Positions 27,562 through 36,345 are shown, counted from the stretch's first letter. The stretch: DNA of 64,000 bases from Bacteroidia bacterium (GCA_018000995.1 JAGNIU010000002.1:68483-132482); one strand, 5' to 3'. Numbers and translations are program-made. Notes: generated from the sequence alone by a model not told the origin.

Positions 27562-27667
27562 TTGAGAATTGCTTTTGCTGTGGAATGCAGAATGTGGCGG
27601 AAAGGTACAAAAATTAGGAGTTAGGATTTAGGAGGTTAGGATATAGAGGGTTATTGTTGTGTGTGAT

Positions 27668-27863
27668 TACCCCCTCGTCAGCTTCGCTGCCACTCCCCCT
27701 TGTTAAGGGGGAGAAATATAGCGTGTCTTTAACTAAATTTTGGGCAAAACGATTTTTTCTTTGTTAAGAGAGGGTACTAATGCCTCCTGAACTAAATTTG
27801 GAGCCCGTAAAATTTTCTCCCCTTACCAAGGGGAGATGTCACAAAGTGACAGAGGGGTTTTAC
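27668..27863. repeat. Family A composite repeat, copy 2 of the CAAACCCC type
   Basis: The halves match 25286-25485 almost base for base (CCCCTCGTCAGCTTCGCTGC..., CTCCCCCTTGTTAAGGGGGAG; CTCCCCTTACCAAGGGGAG, TGTCACAAAGTGACA), but the central ~95 bases are unrelated. It occupies most of the 446-bp gap 27562-28007 between divergent genes. Apart from this, the gap shows no feature I can support. Confidence 0.85.
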
Positions 27864-28007
27864 GAATGTTCTTTCAACACCCCCTCTCACCATTTTTGTA
27901 CTCGGAAGCATCTCTTAAGGTGCTACTTTTTATAGAGATGGAGTTTAGCTGATTGAATGTATTTTACCTCAATTATTCTCTATCTTTATAAAGTAATAAA
28001 ACAAGCT

Positions 28008-29690
28008 ATGAAAAAACTATTTATCTCCCTCCTATTTGCTTTGTTAAGCAATTGTATATTCTCACAATCTAAACCCGAATTTAGCGAAGCTTTTAAAGAA
28101 CCTGAAGGCTGGACAAAACTAATTCAAATCCGTAATGGAAACACAGCACTTATAGAAATTACAAAACGTAAAGGAATGAACTTTACTTTATATGGTCCGG
28201 ACCGGAAAGTGATTGTTACAAAATTACTTCCTTTAACTAAAGTAAGTGTAAAAATGGGTGGCCCATCAAGTGTACCTGCTATTTATGATATTGATGGAAA
28301 TGTAGTGCTGTTTGTTTTATTCTTTGCTGATAGCGAAAAAGGTTTGGTGCCTACTTTATTCAGAGTTGTTGTTGACGGCAAAACCGGCAATCTTATTGAA
28401 GAGAGCAGCGTACTCGCGCTAAAAGAATTCACCATGGAAGATAATAACGAACTTGCCTATGGTGAAAAAGATTATCCGGCAATACATGTAGAAAAAGACC
28501 CGGAGAGTGATAACTATGCCGTAATTGGATATAATGTTTATCTCAACGATTTAAACAAAGTATTAAACGTTTTGCATTTTGATGGTAGTCATAAATTAAT
28601 CAGCAACAATTTTGTTACTGTACCAAAAGGTAATTACAAATACATTAACTATTTAGGTGCTTATGTACATAAAGATGAATATGTAATTACAGCAGCCTAT
28701 GTTTACAATGCCGGTAAAGGATCAGCCAAAGAAATAAAATACTTTTCTTCTAAACTTACAAAAGATAATGCTGCAGCTGTTTTACAAGAATTAAAATACC
28801 AGGATTATTCGAGAGATGCAAAAGGCAAGTTTATTTATAATAAAAACAAACTTACTTTAATTATTACTGCACTTAATAAATTAGAAGGTGATGATATGGG
28901 TTACGATATATCTTTTCAAACTATTAATCCTGCAACGCTTGCAGTTGAGAATTTATACAAAGATGATTTAACCAAAGTAAACGAATATTACAAAACCAAA
29001 ATGAATGGCAGTAAAGATATTTGGGGTTATGTTGGCGGAACATCTGTTACTTCTGATGGTAATTTATTAATGCTTTATCAAAATATTGCTAAACGAACTA
29101 TTAGCCCAACTGTTGGCGCTTCAAGAGACGTGCATAATAATTATGACTATACAAATATTATTGTTCCTGTTAGTAAATGGACGGTTAGAGAATCTTTTCT
29201 TGGTGATCTTGGAATTTCTGTAATGTCGCCGGAGGGAAAGGTTATAGAGTCTAAAGCAATAAATTTTGCGATGTTAAGATCAGGGAACCTTCATGAGTTT
29301 GGATATGACGACCGTAAGAAAGGAAGAAAAGGCAGATTTGAATTACAAGACCCCGGCTTGGGAGCGCCTTGGTATTTTGGTGCCGACGTTGTAAGTACAG
29401 AAAGCGGTAATTATATTTTCTGTAATGCCTCGGCCGAGAATTTTGAAAAACCCGACACAGAAAGACACGGCAGAGTAAAAGCCATATCTACTACCAATGC
29501 CGTTAAATACGTTTATAAAAACGGAACTATTAGCAAAGGTTATTTATTTGACGCGCCAAAAGATAAAAAAGAAAATAAATTTTGTAATTTTTCTGCTTCC
29601 GATTACAACCCGGTTACTAAAACATATAGTACCATTATGGTGGATGTAAAAGCAGAGAAAAGCTCTGTTGTTTGGTTTAAACTGGATTGA
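28008..29690 (+). CDS. Secreted protein of unknown function (probable beta-propeller)
   Basis: A 560-residue protein. The ATG at 28008 is chosen because it starts a standard signal peptide ('MKKLFISLLFALLSNCIFSQ'); the frame is open to 27957 but adds nothing signal-like. The mature protein shows repeated beta-rich segments with Asp/Gly turns ('VPAIYDIDGNVVLFVLFF', 'VTSDGNLLMLYQN', 'GYDISFQTINPATL') consistent with a propeller-like fold, but I recognise no named family. A conserved-looking segment near the C-terminus reads 'GAPWYFGADVVSTESGNYIF'. It appears monocistronic. No catalytic residues can be proposed. Confidence 0.8.
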   Translation: MKKLFISLLFALLSNCIFSQSKPEFSEAFKEPEGWTKLIQIRNGNTALIEITKRKGMNFTLYGPDRKVIVTKLLPLTKVSVKMGGPSSVPAIYDIDGNVVLFVLFFADSEKGLVPTLFRVVVDGKTGNLIEESSVLALKEFTMEDNNELAYGEKDYPAIHVEKDPESDNYAVIGYNVYLNDLNKVLNVLHFDGSHKLISNNFVTVPKGNYKYINYLGAYVHKDEYVITAAYVYNAGKGSAKEIKYFSSKLTKDNAAAVLQELKYQDYSRDAKGKFIYNKNKLTLIITALNKLEGDDMGYDISFQTINPATLAVENLYKDDLTKVNEYYKTKMNGSKDIWGYVGGTSVTSDGNLLMLYQNIAKRTISPTVGASRDVHNNYDYTNIIVPVSKWTVRESFLGDLGISVMSPEGKVIESKAINFAMLRSGNLHEFGYDDRKKGRKGRFELQDPGLGAPWYFGADVVSTESGNYIFCNASAENFEKPDTERHGRVKAISTTNAVKYVYKNGTISKGYLFDAPKDKKENKFCNFSASDYNPVTKTYSTIMVDVKAEKSSVVWFKLD

Positions 29691-29724
29691 TTAGGTTGGA
29701 TAAAAGTTTAGATTCTTGAAACTC

Positions 29725-30393
29725 CTACTTGCCTTTTGTATTTGAAATATGTTTTACTTCAGTAATTGAAACATCATCAATATAGTAATGTGCTTTTTTG
29801 GGATAGCCTTTTGGATAATCGTAATTGAAATAACCTAGGATGAAAGCTTTCTCGAAACCTTCGGCGGTGTAGGTGGCGGAGAGTTTTACCCAATCTTTAT
29901 TATTCTTGTAGCCTTTTTTTAAATAAAAGTTTACCGGTGGTTTATTGGGTATGCCTCTTTTAGCATAACTGAAACGAACTTTATCTAAAAACATTAAACC
30001 AAACTCTTTTACTTTGGCGAGACGGAAATCGGCTTGACTGATGTAAAACTCTATGAGGTATTCTTTATCTTTCTCGAGGGCTTGCGTGAGGGGACTCTCA
30101 ATATATTCTATAAAATTTTCTTCTATGCAAATGCCGGCGTAGGCTTTGCCGCTGTGGGCTTCTTGTTTACCGAAACGGTTTAAGGGAACACTTACTGCTC
30201 CGTCTTCAGCATCTTGGTGATAATAATCGGCGTTGGTGGCGTTGGGGGTGACCCAATTTTTGGTGCAGAAAATATGATTGCTTTCTTTGGTAGGTAAACG
30301 TTGTACATTCTCGAAACCACCATCGGGTACCAGCTCCTGCGCTTTTGAAATTGTAAATAAAACAAGGAAGGTAAGAGAGAAAATGTGTTTCAT
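29725..30393 (-). CDS. Secreted protein with 'LVPDGGFE' N-terminal carbohydrate-binding-like domain
   Basis: A 222-residue protein starting at the ATG at 30393, which opens a signal peptide ('MKHIFSLTFLVLFTISKAQ'). The mature N-terminus 'ELVPDGGFENVQRLP' followed by 'W', 'AHSGKAYAGI', 'YIESPLTQALEKDKEYLIEFYIS' and a terminal 'AHYYIDDVSITEV' is the layout of the jelly-roll domain found in many Bacteroidota proteins, often ahead of an OmpA domain. Here no OmpA follows, so it is the domain alone. Probable role: secreted or surface binding. It is convergent with the 28008 gene. Confidence 0.8.
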   Translation of the reverse strand: MKHIFSLTFLVLFTISKAQELVPDGGFENVQRLPTKESNHIFCTKNWVTPNATNADYYHQDAEDGAVSVPLNRFGKQEAHSGKAYAGICIEENFIEYIESPLTQALEKDKEYLIEFYISQADFRLAKVKEFGLMFLDKVRFSYAKRGIPNKPPVNFYLKKGYKNNKDWVKLSATYTAEGFEKAFILGYFNYDYPKGYPKKAHYYIDDVSITEVKHISNTKGK

Positions 30394-30546
30394 AGAATAA
30401 GAGTTGAACCTATAATGCAATTAGTGCTGAAGGTTACAAGCTCGGACTGCAAATCCGCGCGAACAGAGGAAAAGGAACAGTTGATTTGCTATAATTTGTA
30501 GCATGATTTAATTATTAACAATCGCCATTAACGCTTGTTTTTAGAA

Positions 30547-30554
30547 TAATTTTG
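30547..30554 (+). promoter_or_regulatory. -7 promoter box before the PIN-domain gene
   Basis: TAATTTTG matches TAnnTTTG and ends 17 bases before the ATG at 30572. A matching -33 TTG at the usual distance is not visible. Confidence 0.4.
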
Positions 30555-30571
30555 CTTTAAATATAATTATA

Positions 30572-31849
30572 ATGCACTACATATTTTTGGACACAAACAT
30601 CTTTCTTCACTTTAAGGCTTATACCGAAATTCCTTGGGGTGAAATAATCAATTCAAACGAATACACCTTAGTAATTGATATGGTAGTTCTCCAAGAATTA
30701 GATAAACATAAAAATCATCAAAATAAGAAAATTGCCAGAAAGGCAAAAGAGACTATAGCAAGGTTCGAAAAGATAGTTGACAACTCTCCTACTGATATAA
30801 AAATCACTATTCACAGATCAGCCCAAAACAACGAAACATTTGAAAAAAACATCTTGTCTAAACTCAATCCAGATGATTGTATAATTGCATCAATGATAGA
30901 TTTTGAAATAAATAATACTGATTCAAAGACTATAATTACAAATGACCTTAGTATTAAAACAAAAGCCAAATTGATTGGCTTAAATTCTATTCGATTAAAT
31001 GATAAGTATCGACTTGAGGAAGAATTAAGTGAAGAAGAAAAAATAATAAAGGATTTGCAAAATGAACTAAAAGAGTTTAAGCATAGGTCACCCAAAGTAA
31101 ATCTATCATTTAAAGGCGGAACAAACGTGTTGAATCACAAAATCGATATTCCTAATTTAGATAGGTCTGAATTTATTGAAAAGGAATTGAAAATAATAAA
31201 ACGGCGTTATAGTTACTGGAAGAAAAAAGAGGAATCAAAAAAAACACTCGGCGCTATATCAGCTTTAACAGGGATAAGTGATAAACAAATAGAAGATTAC
31301 AATAAAGAGCTTGATAAGTTCTATTTCGAGTATCAAAGTTTTTTAGCACGAAAATATAATTATAAGGAATACTTAACTACATGTATTAAAATTGACCTTT
31401 ACTTAGAAAATATTGGGACTTTACCAGCGGAAGATATGGATGTTTATTTTCACTTTCCAGATGGTTTTGAGTTGGTAGAAGACCTAGAGAAGGAACCTCA
31501 AGAACCGATGCCTCCATATCAACCTAAATCGTTATGGGATCTCGGTCCAGGATTATCCTTGAATCCTGATATTTTTAAAAGTATTAATCAATATGAAAGA
31601 TTAAAAAACATTCCTTATACTGGCCCAAGTTTAACTGGTCTTAAAAAAACTAATAGTTATGATGTTACCTTTACGCTCCCAAATTTAAAACATAATGAAA
31701 ATGTATTATTAGGAAGATTATATGCTTGTTACGATACTACTGAATCAATGAAAAATTTTGAAGTTGATTATAGTATTACAATTGCAAATTTTCCAAAAAA
31801 AGTGGAAGGTAAGCTTCATGTTATAATTGAAAACAAACAACCTAAATAA
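30572..31849 (+). CDS. PIN-domain nuclease-like protein with coiled coil and C-terminal Ig-like region
   Basis: A 425-residue cytoplasmic protein. Residues 1-140 form a PIN domain whose acidic active-site set is intact: D7 ('FLDTNIFLHF'), E42 ('VVLQELDKHK'), D101/D102 ('LNPDDCIIASM') and D125 ('IITNDLSIK'). A charged coiled coil follows (about 145-245). The C-terminal 160 residues look Ig-like, with 'IDLYLENIGTLPAEDMDVYF' resembling CARDB-type domains. PIN domains cut single-stranded RNA, as in VapC toxins; this protein is three times longer than VapC and has no small antitoxin gene beside it. It is followed 38 bases later by a coiled-coil membrane protein, suggesting a two-gene unit. A defence or stress role is possible but not shown. 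Confidence 0.82.
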   Translation: MHYIFLDTNIFLHFKAYTEIPWGEIINSNEYTLVIDMVVLQELDKHKNHQNKKIARKAKETIARFEKIVDNSPTDIKITIHRSAQNNETFEKNILSKLNPDDCIIASMIDFEINNTDSKTIITNDLSIKTKAKLIGLNSIRLNDKYRLEEELSEEEKIIKDLQNELKEFKHRSPKVNLSFKGGTNVLNHKIDIPNLDRSEFIEKELKIIKRRYSYWKKKEESKKTLGAISALTGISDKQIEDYNKELDKFYFEYQSFLARKYNYKEYLTTCIKIDLYLENIGTLPAEDMDVYFHFPDGFELVEDLEKEPQEPMPPYQPKSLWDLGPGLSLNPDIFKSINQYERLKNIPYTGPSLTGLKKTNSYDVTFTLPNLKHNENVLLGRLYACYDTTESMKNFEVDYSITIANFPKKVEGKLHVIIENKQPK

Positions 31850-31887
31850 TACTAAAATGGGAAAAAAATCATATACGTACTTTCTTT

Positions 31888-32724
31888 ATGCCTAAGAAAA
31901 TAATGAATACAATTTGGATTTTTCTTCACGATCTTTTTTGGGATAAAAACCATAATCTAAGGAAGTGGTTTGTCTTTGGTACAACTTTACTCATCCCTAT
32001 TTGGGGTATTATTTTAACCTATCAGGGCAACGACAATTCAGAACAAATAGGGGTTTTGAATAAAATTTTAATCACATCGGACAGTACTTACAAATCAACT
32101 AGAAACTTAAACGAGTTACCTGTAAAATTATCTCAATTAAGTTCTGTTTTAGATACATTATCTTCTACCCTTCTTAAAGAAACAAAAAAACTTGAGAAAA
32201 GTTATGGAACACTTGACTCAAGCTCCGCATTAATGTTTGTACAACAAAAAAAATATTTAGAAAAAATATCCGAAATAGTAACATTAAGCAATACCCAAAT
32301 TAAAGAACTTGGTAAAAACAACGAGTTAGTAAATAAACATTTTTCAAGAAGATCTAAAATTAGTATAGTCGGAGATTTAAGAAAAGAAAATAAGAAGTAC
32401 TATTTAGACAATATACTTATACGGAATGCCGGCAATGTTGAAAGCGAGATATCAAGCCTACAATTATTTTTCTTAGATGAATTAATATGCCCTGATACAA
32501 TTTCTAATCACGTACCTTTTTTTACAAGAGCATCAAAAGGACATTATGTGTTAAATACGCAAGATTTATACCCCAAAAAAGTTGATGCTGATTTCGGTCT
32601 TAGTATTCCAATGAAAGGGGCTTGTTATTTTAAAGAAAAACCTACTATCGTATGTTTGTTAAAATACATTAACCAGTTTGAAAGCGGAACCTTTAATGAT
32701 ACCATAAATTTAAGGGTGCCTTAA
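31888..32724 (+). CDS. Membrane-anchored coiled-coil protein paired with the PIN gene
   Basis: A 278-residue protein that I cannot assign to a family. It has a basic N-terminus, one transmembrane helix at about 28-45 ('FVFGTTLLIPIWGIILTY'), a coiled-coil region (about 50-160, many Leu/Lys/Ser heptads) and a beta-rich C-terminal part. That part contains 'YLDNILIRNAGNVESEISSL', an NxG-type turn like the one in the Ig-like end of the PIN protein upstream. The gap of 38 bases indicates co-transcription. Start may be the ATG at 31888 or the one 15 bases later. It converges on priA with a 13-base gap. Confidence 0.7.
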   Translation: MPKKIMNTIWIFLHDLFWDKNHNLRKWFVFGTTLLIPIWGIILTYQGNDNSEQIGVLNKILITSDSTYKSTRNLNELPVKLSQLSSVLDTLSSTLLKETKKLEKSYGTLDSSSALMFVQQKKYLEKISEIVTLSNTQIKELGKNNELVNKHFSRRSKISIVGDLRKENKKYYLDNILIRNAGNVESEISSLQLFFLDELICPDTISNHVPFFTRASKGHYVLNTQDLYPKKVDADFGLSIPMKGACYFKEKPTIVCLLKYINQFESGTFNDTINLRVP

Positions 32725-32737
32725 TTGCTTCTATATT

Positions 32738-35359
32738 CTAATAAGGATCTACGTCAATTTGAACACGGAAGTTTTCATCACGGTAGTTTTGATGTAAGTT
32801 GTTTATTTCTGAAGTTAAAATGTGCCTCACATTCTGCGGGCCTAAAGATTTATCAATCTTTAAAATAATGCGTTTGTAGTAGTTGTTTTTTATTTTGCTT
32901 ACTAAGGGGAATTGCGGACCTAATAAATCTTTTGCAAAGGTGCCTCTTAAGCGTTTGGCTAATTCTTCGCTCATGTTGTTTACCAGGTTTACATCTTTGG
33001 CTACTACACTTAACTGTATGAGGCGCGAGTAAGGCGGGTAATGGTATTGCTTGCGCTCTTGTAATTGGTTGTTGTAAAACAATTTTAAATCGTCATTTAT
33101 TACATATTGTATTACCGGGTGCGTGGGCTGCAAGGTTTGTATAAATACTTTTCCTTGCTTGTGTTTACGTCCTGCCCTTCCACTCACCTGCGTTATTAAC
33201 TGGTAACCCCTCTCGTGCGAGCGGAAATCAGGAAAGGAAAATAAAGAATCAGCATTTAAAATTCCTACCACACTTACATGGTCAAAATCCAAACCTTTCG
33301 TCACCATTTGCGTGCCAATTAAAATATCGATGTTCTGTTCTTCAAAATCATCTATAATTTGTTTGTAGGCATATTTACTCCGCGTAGTATCCAAATCCAT
33401 ACGCGCAATTTTAGCATCGGGAAATAAAATTTCAATTTCTTCCTCTATCTTCTCTGTTCCCATGCCTTTGTAGCGTAAATCATTATGTCCACAAGCCGCA
33501 CAAGCACTCGGTGGCGGAATAGTATACCCGCAATAATGACAAGTTAACTTATTGGAATGCTTATGATAAATCAACGACACATCACATTGCGTACAATGCG
33601 GAATCCAACCGCAAGAAGAACATTCAGTATAAGGCGCAAAGCCTCGTCGGTTTTGGAATAAAATAATTTGTTCTTTGTTTTTGAGAGCGGTTTTTATGGC
33701 TTCGTGCAAAGGGTGCGTGAGGATGGATTTATTCTTCACGTAAGTGCCTTCGACAAGCTCAGGCACCGGGTTGTGTTGTTCAGACACCGGATGTTCTTGT
33801 GCTCCCGGATCTTCGGTGGCTGAGCTTGTCGAAGCCACCGACTGCTTAATATCGCAAATAACAGTTTCATTCGCCGCCCCATCGGTAAAACGTTTATTCA
33901 ATTCAATTAAACCATATTTACCGGTTGCAGCATTATTGTATGTCTCCAGGGAAGGTGTGGCAGAACCTAATAAAACTTTACAATTATGCAGCGTAGATAA
34001 ATAAATAGCAGCATCACGTGCGTGATAACGTGGTGCGGGGTCGTGTTGTTTGTAAGAGTAATCGTGTTCTTCGTCGATGATGATTAAACCCAAATTCGCA
34101 TAAGGCAAAAACAAAGCTGAGCGTGCGCCCATTACTATGCTGTAAGTATTTTCTCCGGTGTTATTTAAAACGTTGTTCCAAATTTCTACCCGTTCGTTCT
34201 CGCTGAATTTAGAATGGTATACTCCTACTTTATCGCCGAAGTAAGTCCGCATTCGGGTGATGAGTTGCGTCGTTAAAGCAATTTCAGGAAGAAGAAATAA
34301 AACTTGTTGTCCGTTAGCAATAGTTTCCTCAATCAGTTTCGCATAAATTTCCGTCTTACCCGAACCTGTAACCCCATGCAACAAACTAACCGAATGTTTT
34401 TCGAAGGCCGTTTTAATTTCGGTGTAGGCTGCTTTTTGTTCTTTGGTAAGATTCTTTTTATGGGTTTCAGAATTCGTGAATTGTAAACGCCCTATTTCAA
34501 ATTTCTCTTCTGTGAAAATCCCTTTCTTTACAAGAGCATTAATTGCAGCGGCATCACATTTCTTTGTAATCTCTCCCTTTGGAACCCAATTGTCACCATT
34601 CGAAGACGCGCTGTCATCCTGACGGTCCGAAGGACCCTTATCAGGATCTCTTTTATTCGTTTTTGCCAAATGCAAAAACAATAAAAGCGCCTCCGCTTGT
34701 TTGAAAGCCTTCGTCTCCAATTTATCCAACAGCTCTTTTAATTTCGTTTCGTTTTTATATTCTGTGTTTAGTTTCACAAACGAAAGCAATTTCGGCTTGT
34801 ACTTATCCTTCACCTCCTCATAAACAAGAATCGCGCCCTTCTTAATTAAATCATTCACCGTTTTGTGAATGGATTTTATTTTTAGAATTTTGCTGACGTC
34901 TTCAAAACTCAACGTATCATTATGATGCAGCGCATCAATAATTAAATGTTCTTTCTCAGAAAACAAACTGTGGTCACTCTCCTCGAAATTAAAATCAGGA
35001 TTCAATTGAATATTAGCAACAGAACTTAATTTGAGTGCAGAAGGCAAAGCCGCATTCATTACTTCACCCGGACCGCACATATAATAATACGCCATCCAAT
35101 CCCAAAACGTTAATTGCTTTTCGAGAACGATAGGTTTATCATCAATCACTGAATCGATGTACTTCGCCACATATTCCGTCGGCGCTTTATCATGAACTTT
35201 AGAAACTATTGCCGAATAAAATTTCGATTTCCCGAATTGAACTAGAACACGTTTTCCTAAATCCACCTCATCGTTCAATTCCACAGGCACACGATAGGTG
35301 TACTTTTGCGGTACAGCCAAAGGCACTATGACATCAACAAATAAAGTGGTGCGCTCCAT
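32738..35359 (-). CDS. priA: Primosomal replication-restart helicase PriA, with two repeat-derived insertions
   Basis: An 873-residue PriA. Walker A 'GVTGSGKTEIY' lies at about 329-338, with the DEAH-type box 'IIIDEEHDYSYKQHD', the helicase motif 'GTQMVTKGLDF', and eight zinc-binding cysteines ('CSSCGWIPHCTQC', 'CHYCG', 'CAACG'). The N-terminal 3'-DNA-binding domain begins 'VDVIVPLAVPQKYTYRVP'. It restarts collapsed replication forks by loading the replicative helicase. Two segments do not look like PriA: about 236-252 ('RDPDKGPSDRQDD') and about 507-539 ('VASTSSATEDPG', 'NPVPELVEGT'). Both are translated palindromic repeats, placed in linkers outside the catalytic motifs. The downstream end is convergent with the membrane protein gene, and the methyltransferase gene ends 1 base upstream. 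Confidence 0.95.
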   Translation of the reverse strand: MERTTLFVDVIVPLAVPQKYTYRVPVELNDEVDLGKRVLVQFGKSKFYSAIVSKVHDKAPTEYVAKYIDSVIDDKPIVLEKQLTFWDWMAYYYMCGPGEVMNAALPSALKLSSVANIQLNPDFNFEESDHSLFSEKEHLIIDALHHNDTLSFEDVSKILKIKSIHKTVNDLIKKGAILVYEEVKDKYKPKLLSFVKLNTEYKNETKLKELLDKLETKAFKQAEALLLFLHLAKTNKRDPDKGPSDRQDDSASSNGDNWVPKGEITKKCDAAAINALVKKGIFTEEKFEIGRLQFTNSETHKKNLTKEQKAAYTEIKTAFEKHSVSLLHGVTGSGKTEIYAKLIEETIANGQQVLFLLPEIALTTQLITRMRTYFGDKVGVYHSKFSENERVEIWNNVLNNTGENTYSIVMGARSALFLPYANLGLIIIDEEHDYSYKQHDPAPRYHARDAAIYLSTLHNCKVLLGSATPSLETYNNAATGKYGLIELNKRFTDGAANETVICDIKQSVASTSSATEDPGAQEHPVSEQHNPVPELVEGTYVKNKSILTHPLHEAIKTALKNKEQIILFQNRRGFAPYTECSSCGWIPHCTQCDVSLIYHKHSNKLTCHYCGYTIPPPSACAACGHNDLRYKGMGTEKIEEEIEILFPDAKIARMDLDTTRSKYAYKQIIDDFEEQNIDILIGTQMVTKGLDFDHVSVVGILNADSLFSFPDFRSHERGYQLITQVSGRAGRKHKQGKVFIQTLQPTHPVIQYVINDDLKLFYNNQLQERKQYHYPPYSRLIQLSVVAKDVNLVNNMSEELAKRLRGTFAKDLLGPQFPLVSKIKNNYYKRIILKIDKSLGPQNVRHILTSEINNLHQNYRDENFRVQIDVDPY
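33744..33840. repeat. Family B inverted repeat pair inside priA
   Basis: GTGCCTTCGACAAGCTCAGG... (33744-33769) and its inverted partner ...CTGAGCTTGTCGAAGCCACC (33814-33840) flank a 44-base spacer. Same unit as the copies near 36.1-36.8 kb. It is read in frame as part of PriA residues about 507-539. Confidence 0.9.
34612..34650. repeat. Family C palindromic repeat inside priA
   Basis: ATCCTGA ... TCAGGAT outer stem encloses GGTCC-gaa-GGACC. It encodes the 'RDPDKGPSDRQDD' segment of PriA. Only one copy is seen in this window. Confidence 0.7.
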
Positions 35360-35360
35360 T

Positions 35361-36089
35361 TTACTTTTTAAATATTAAAATTAAGCGATCGGATTTTTTT
35401 TCATCGAAGGGGTTCAATTGATAATCGCCAAACACGTTATCCAATTTAAAACCCGCAGCAGCGGCCATACTCTCGAAAGTTAATTTATTCAGTAGAGAAA
35501 CTTTCTCTTCGAAATAATAATTTTTGCCTTTATCCGAGAACTCAATACGTTTGATGATTTTATTATTCTCAATTTTTTTTAAGATGTGGAATTCTATTCC
35601 TTCAACACTCATTTTTTTATCGGCAATCATGCAAGTTGTTACATCAATCACATTAAAAAAATCGATAACAAAAACTCCACCGGGTTTTAAAGCCTGATGA
35701 ACATTTTTAAACACTTTCAAATTATCGCGTTCATCTTCGAAATAACCAATACTCGTAAATAAATTAACTACATGCGTAAAATAATTCATACGAAACGGCG
35801 TGCGCATGTCGTGTTTATAAAACTCCAAAGTCTCGTTAGAACTCTTTAAAGCTTCGGCAATACTATTATCAGATAAATCCGTTCCAATAACATTGCAACC
35901 TTTTGAATTCAAATAAATGGAGTGTCGCCCTTTGCCGCAAGCTAAATCCCACACTTTATGATTTGGGTTTAATTGTAGATGCTGACACAAAGCATCCATA
36001 AAGGATTGCGCTTCTTTATCATCTCTTTTTTTATAAAGAATATGATAATAAGGCGAGTTAAACCAATCTTTGAACCAGGTGTGCGACAT
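35361..36089 (-). CDS. Class I SAM-dependent methyltransferase
   Basis: A 242-residue protein with the Rossmann-type methyltransferase signature: motif I 'VWDLACGKGRHSIYL' (about 42-56), the acidic residue of motif II ('VIGTDLSDNSI') and 'LKPGGVFVIDFFNV'. The opening 'WFKDWFNSPYYHILYKKRD' is typical of a Bacteroidota cytosolic subfamily with unknown substrate. The gene ends one base before priA, so the two are probably one operon, a common bacterial housekeeping arrangement that does not fix function. A family B repeat array begins 25 bases upstream of its ATG. Confidence 0.85.
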   Translation of the reverse strand: MSHTWFKDWFNSPYYHILYKKRDDKEAQSFMDALCQHLQLNPNHKVWDLACGKGRHSIYLNSKGCNVIGTDLSDNSIAEALKSSNETLEFYKHDMRTPFRMNYFTHVVNLFTSIGYFEDERDNLKVFKNVHQALKPGGVFVIDFFNVIDVTTCMIADKKMSVEGIEFHILKKIENNKIIKRIEFSDKGKNYYFEEKVSLLNKLTFESMAAAAGFKLDNVFGDYQLNPFDEKKSDRLILIFKK

Positions 36090-36114
36090 AGGGTAAAGTT
36101 AAGAAAATAATATA

Positions 36115-36345
36115 GTCGGTGGCTTCGACAAGCTCAGCCACCGACCTGTTTTTAAAAGAGTTTTGCTCCTTTCCGGATGGTTTCGACAAGCTCAACCACC
36201 GGCATCCGCGTGCTCAACCACCGGCTACATGGAAGTGGCTTCGGCTGCTCTGGAAGCGTTGGTTTCGACAAGCTCAACCACCGCCTGTTTCAAATCATCT
36301 CTTTTTTTAAGTACGTGATTCGGTGCCTGAGCTTGTCGAAGGCAC
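36115..36345. repeat. Family B repeat array upstream of the methyltransferase, running into the GIY-YIG gene
   Basis: Copies at about 36115-36145 (GGTGGCTTCGACAAGCTCAG...), 36177-36201, a partial at 36209-36224, 36260-36285, and an inverted copy at 36320-36345 (CGGTGCCTGAGCTTGTCGAA...). The stems vary (GGTGGCT/AGCCACC, GGTT/AACC, GTGCCT/AGGCAC) around a constant TCGACAAGCTC core. The inverted copy encodes the tail of the GIY-YIG protein. No other gene is seen at 36090-36306. Confidence 0.85.

Noticed and set aside
20071-27863. Family A elements as conventional insertion sequences
   Set aside because: They are under 200 bp, with no transposase gene, and the target duplications at the edges cannot be confirmed from one genome.
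30430-30480. tRNA-Cys-like anticodon arm (GGACTGCAAATCC)
   Set aside because: There is no acceptor stem, D-arm or T-arm around it; the surrounding bases do not fold into a cloverleaf. At most a remnant or chance match.
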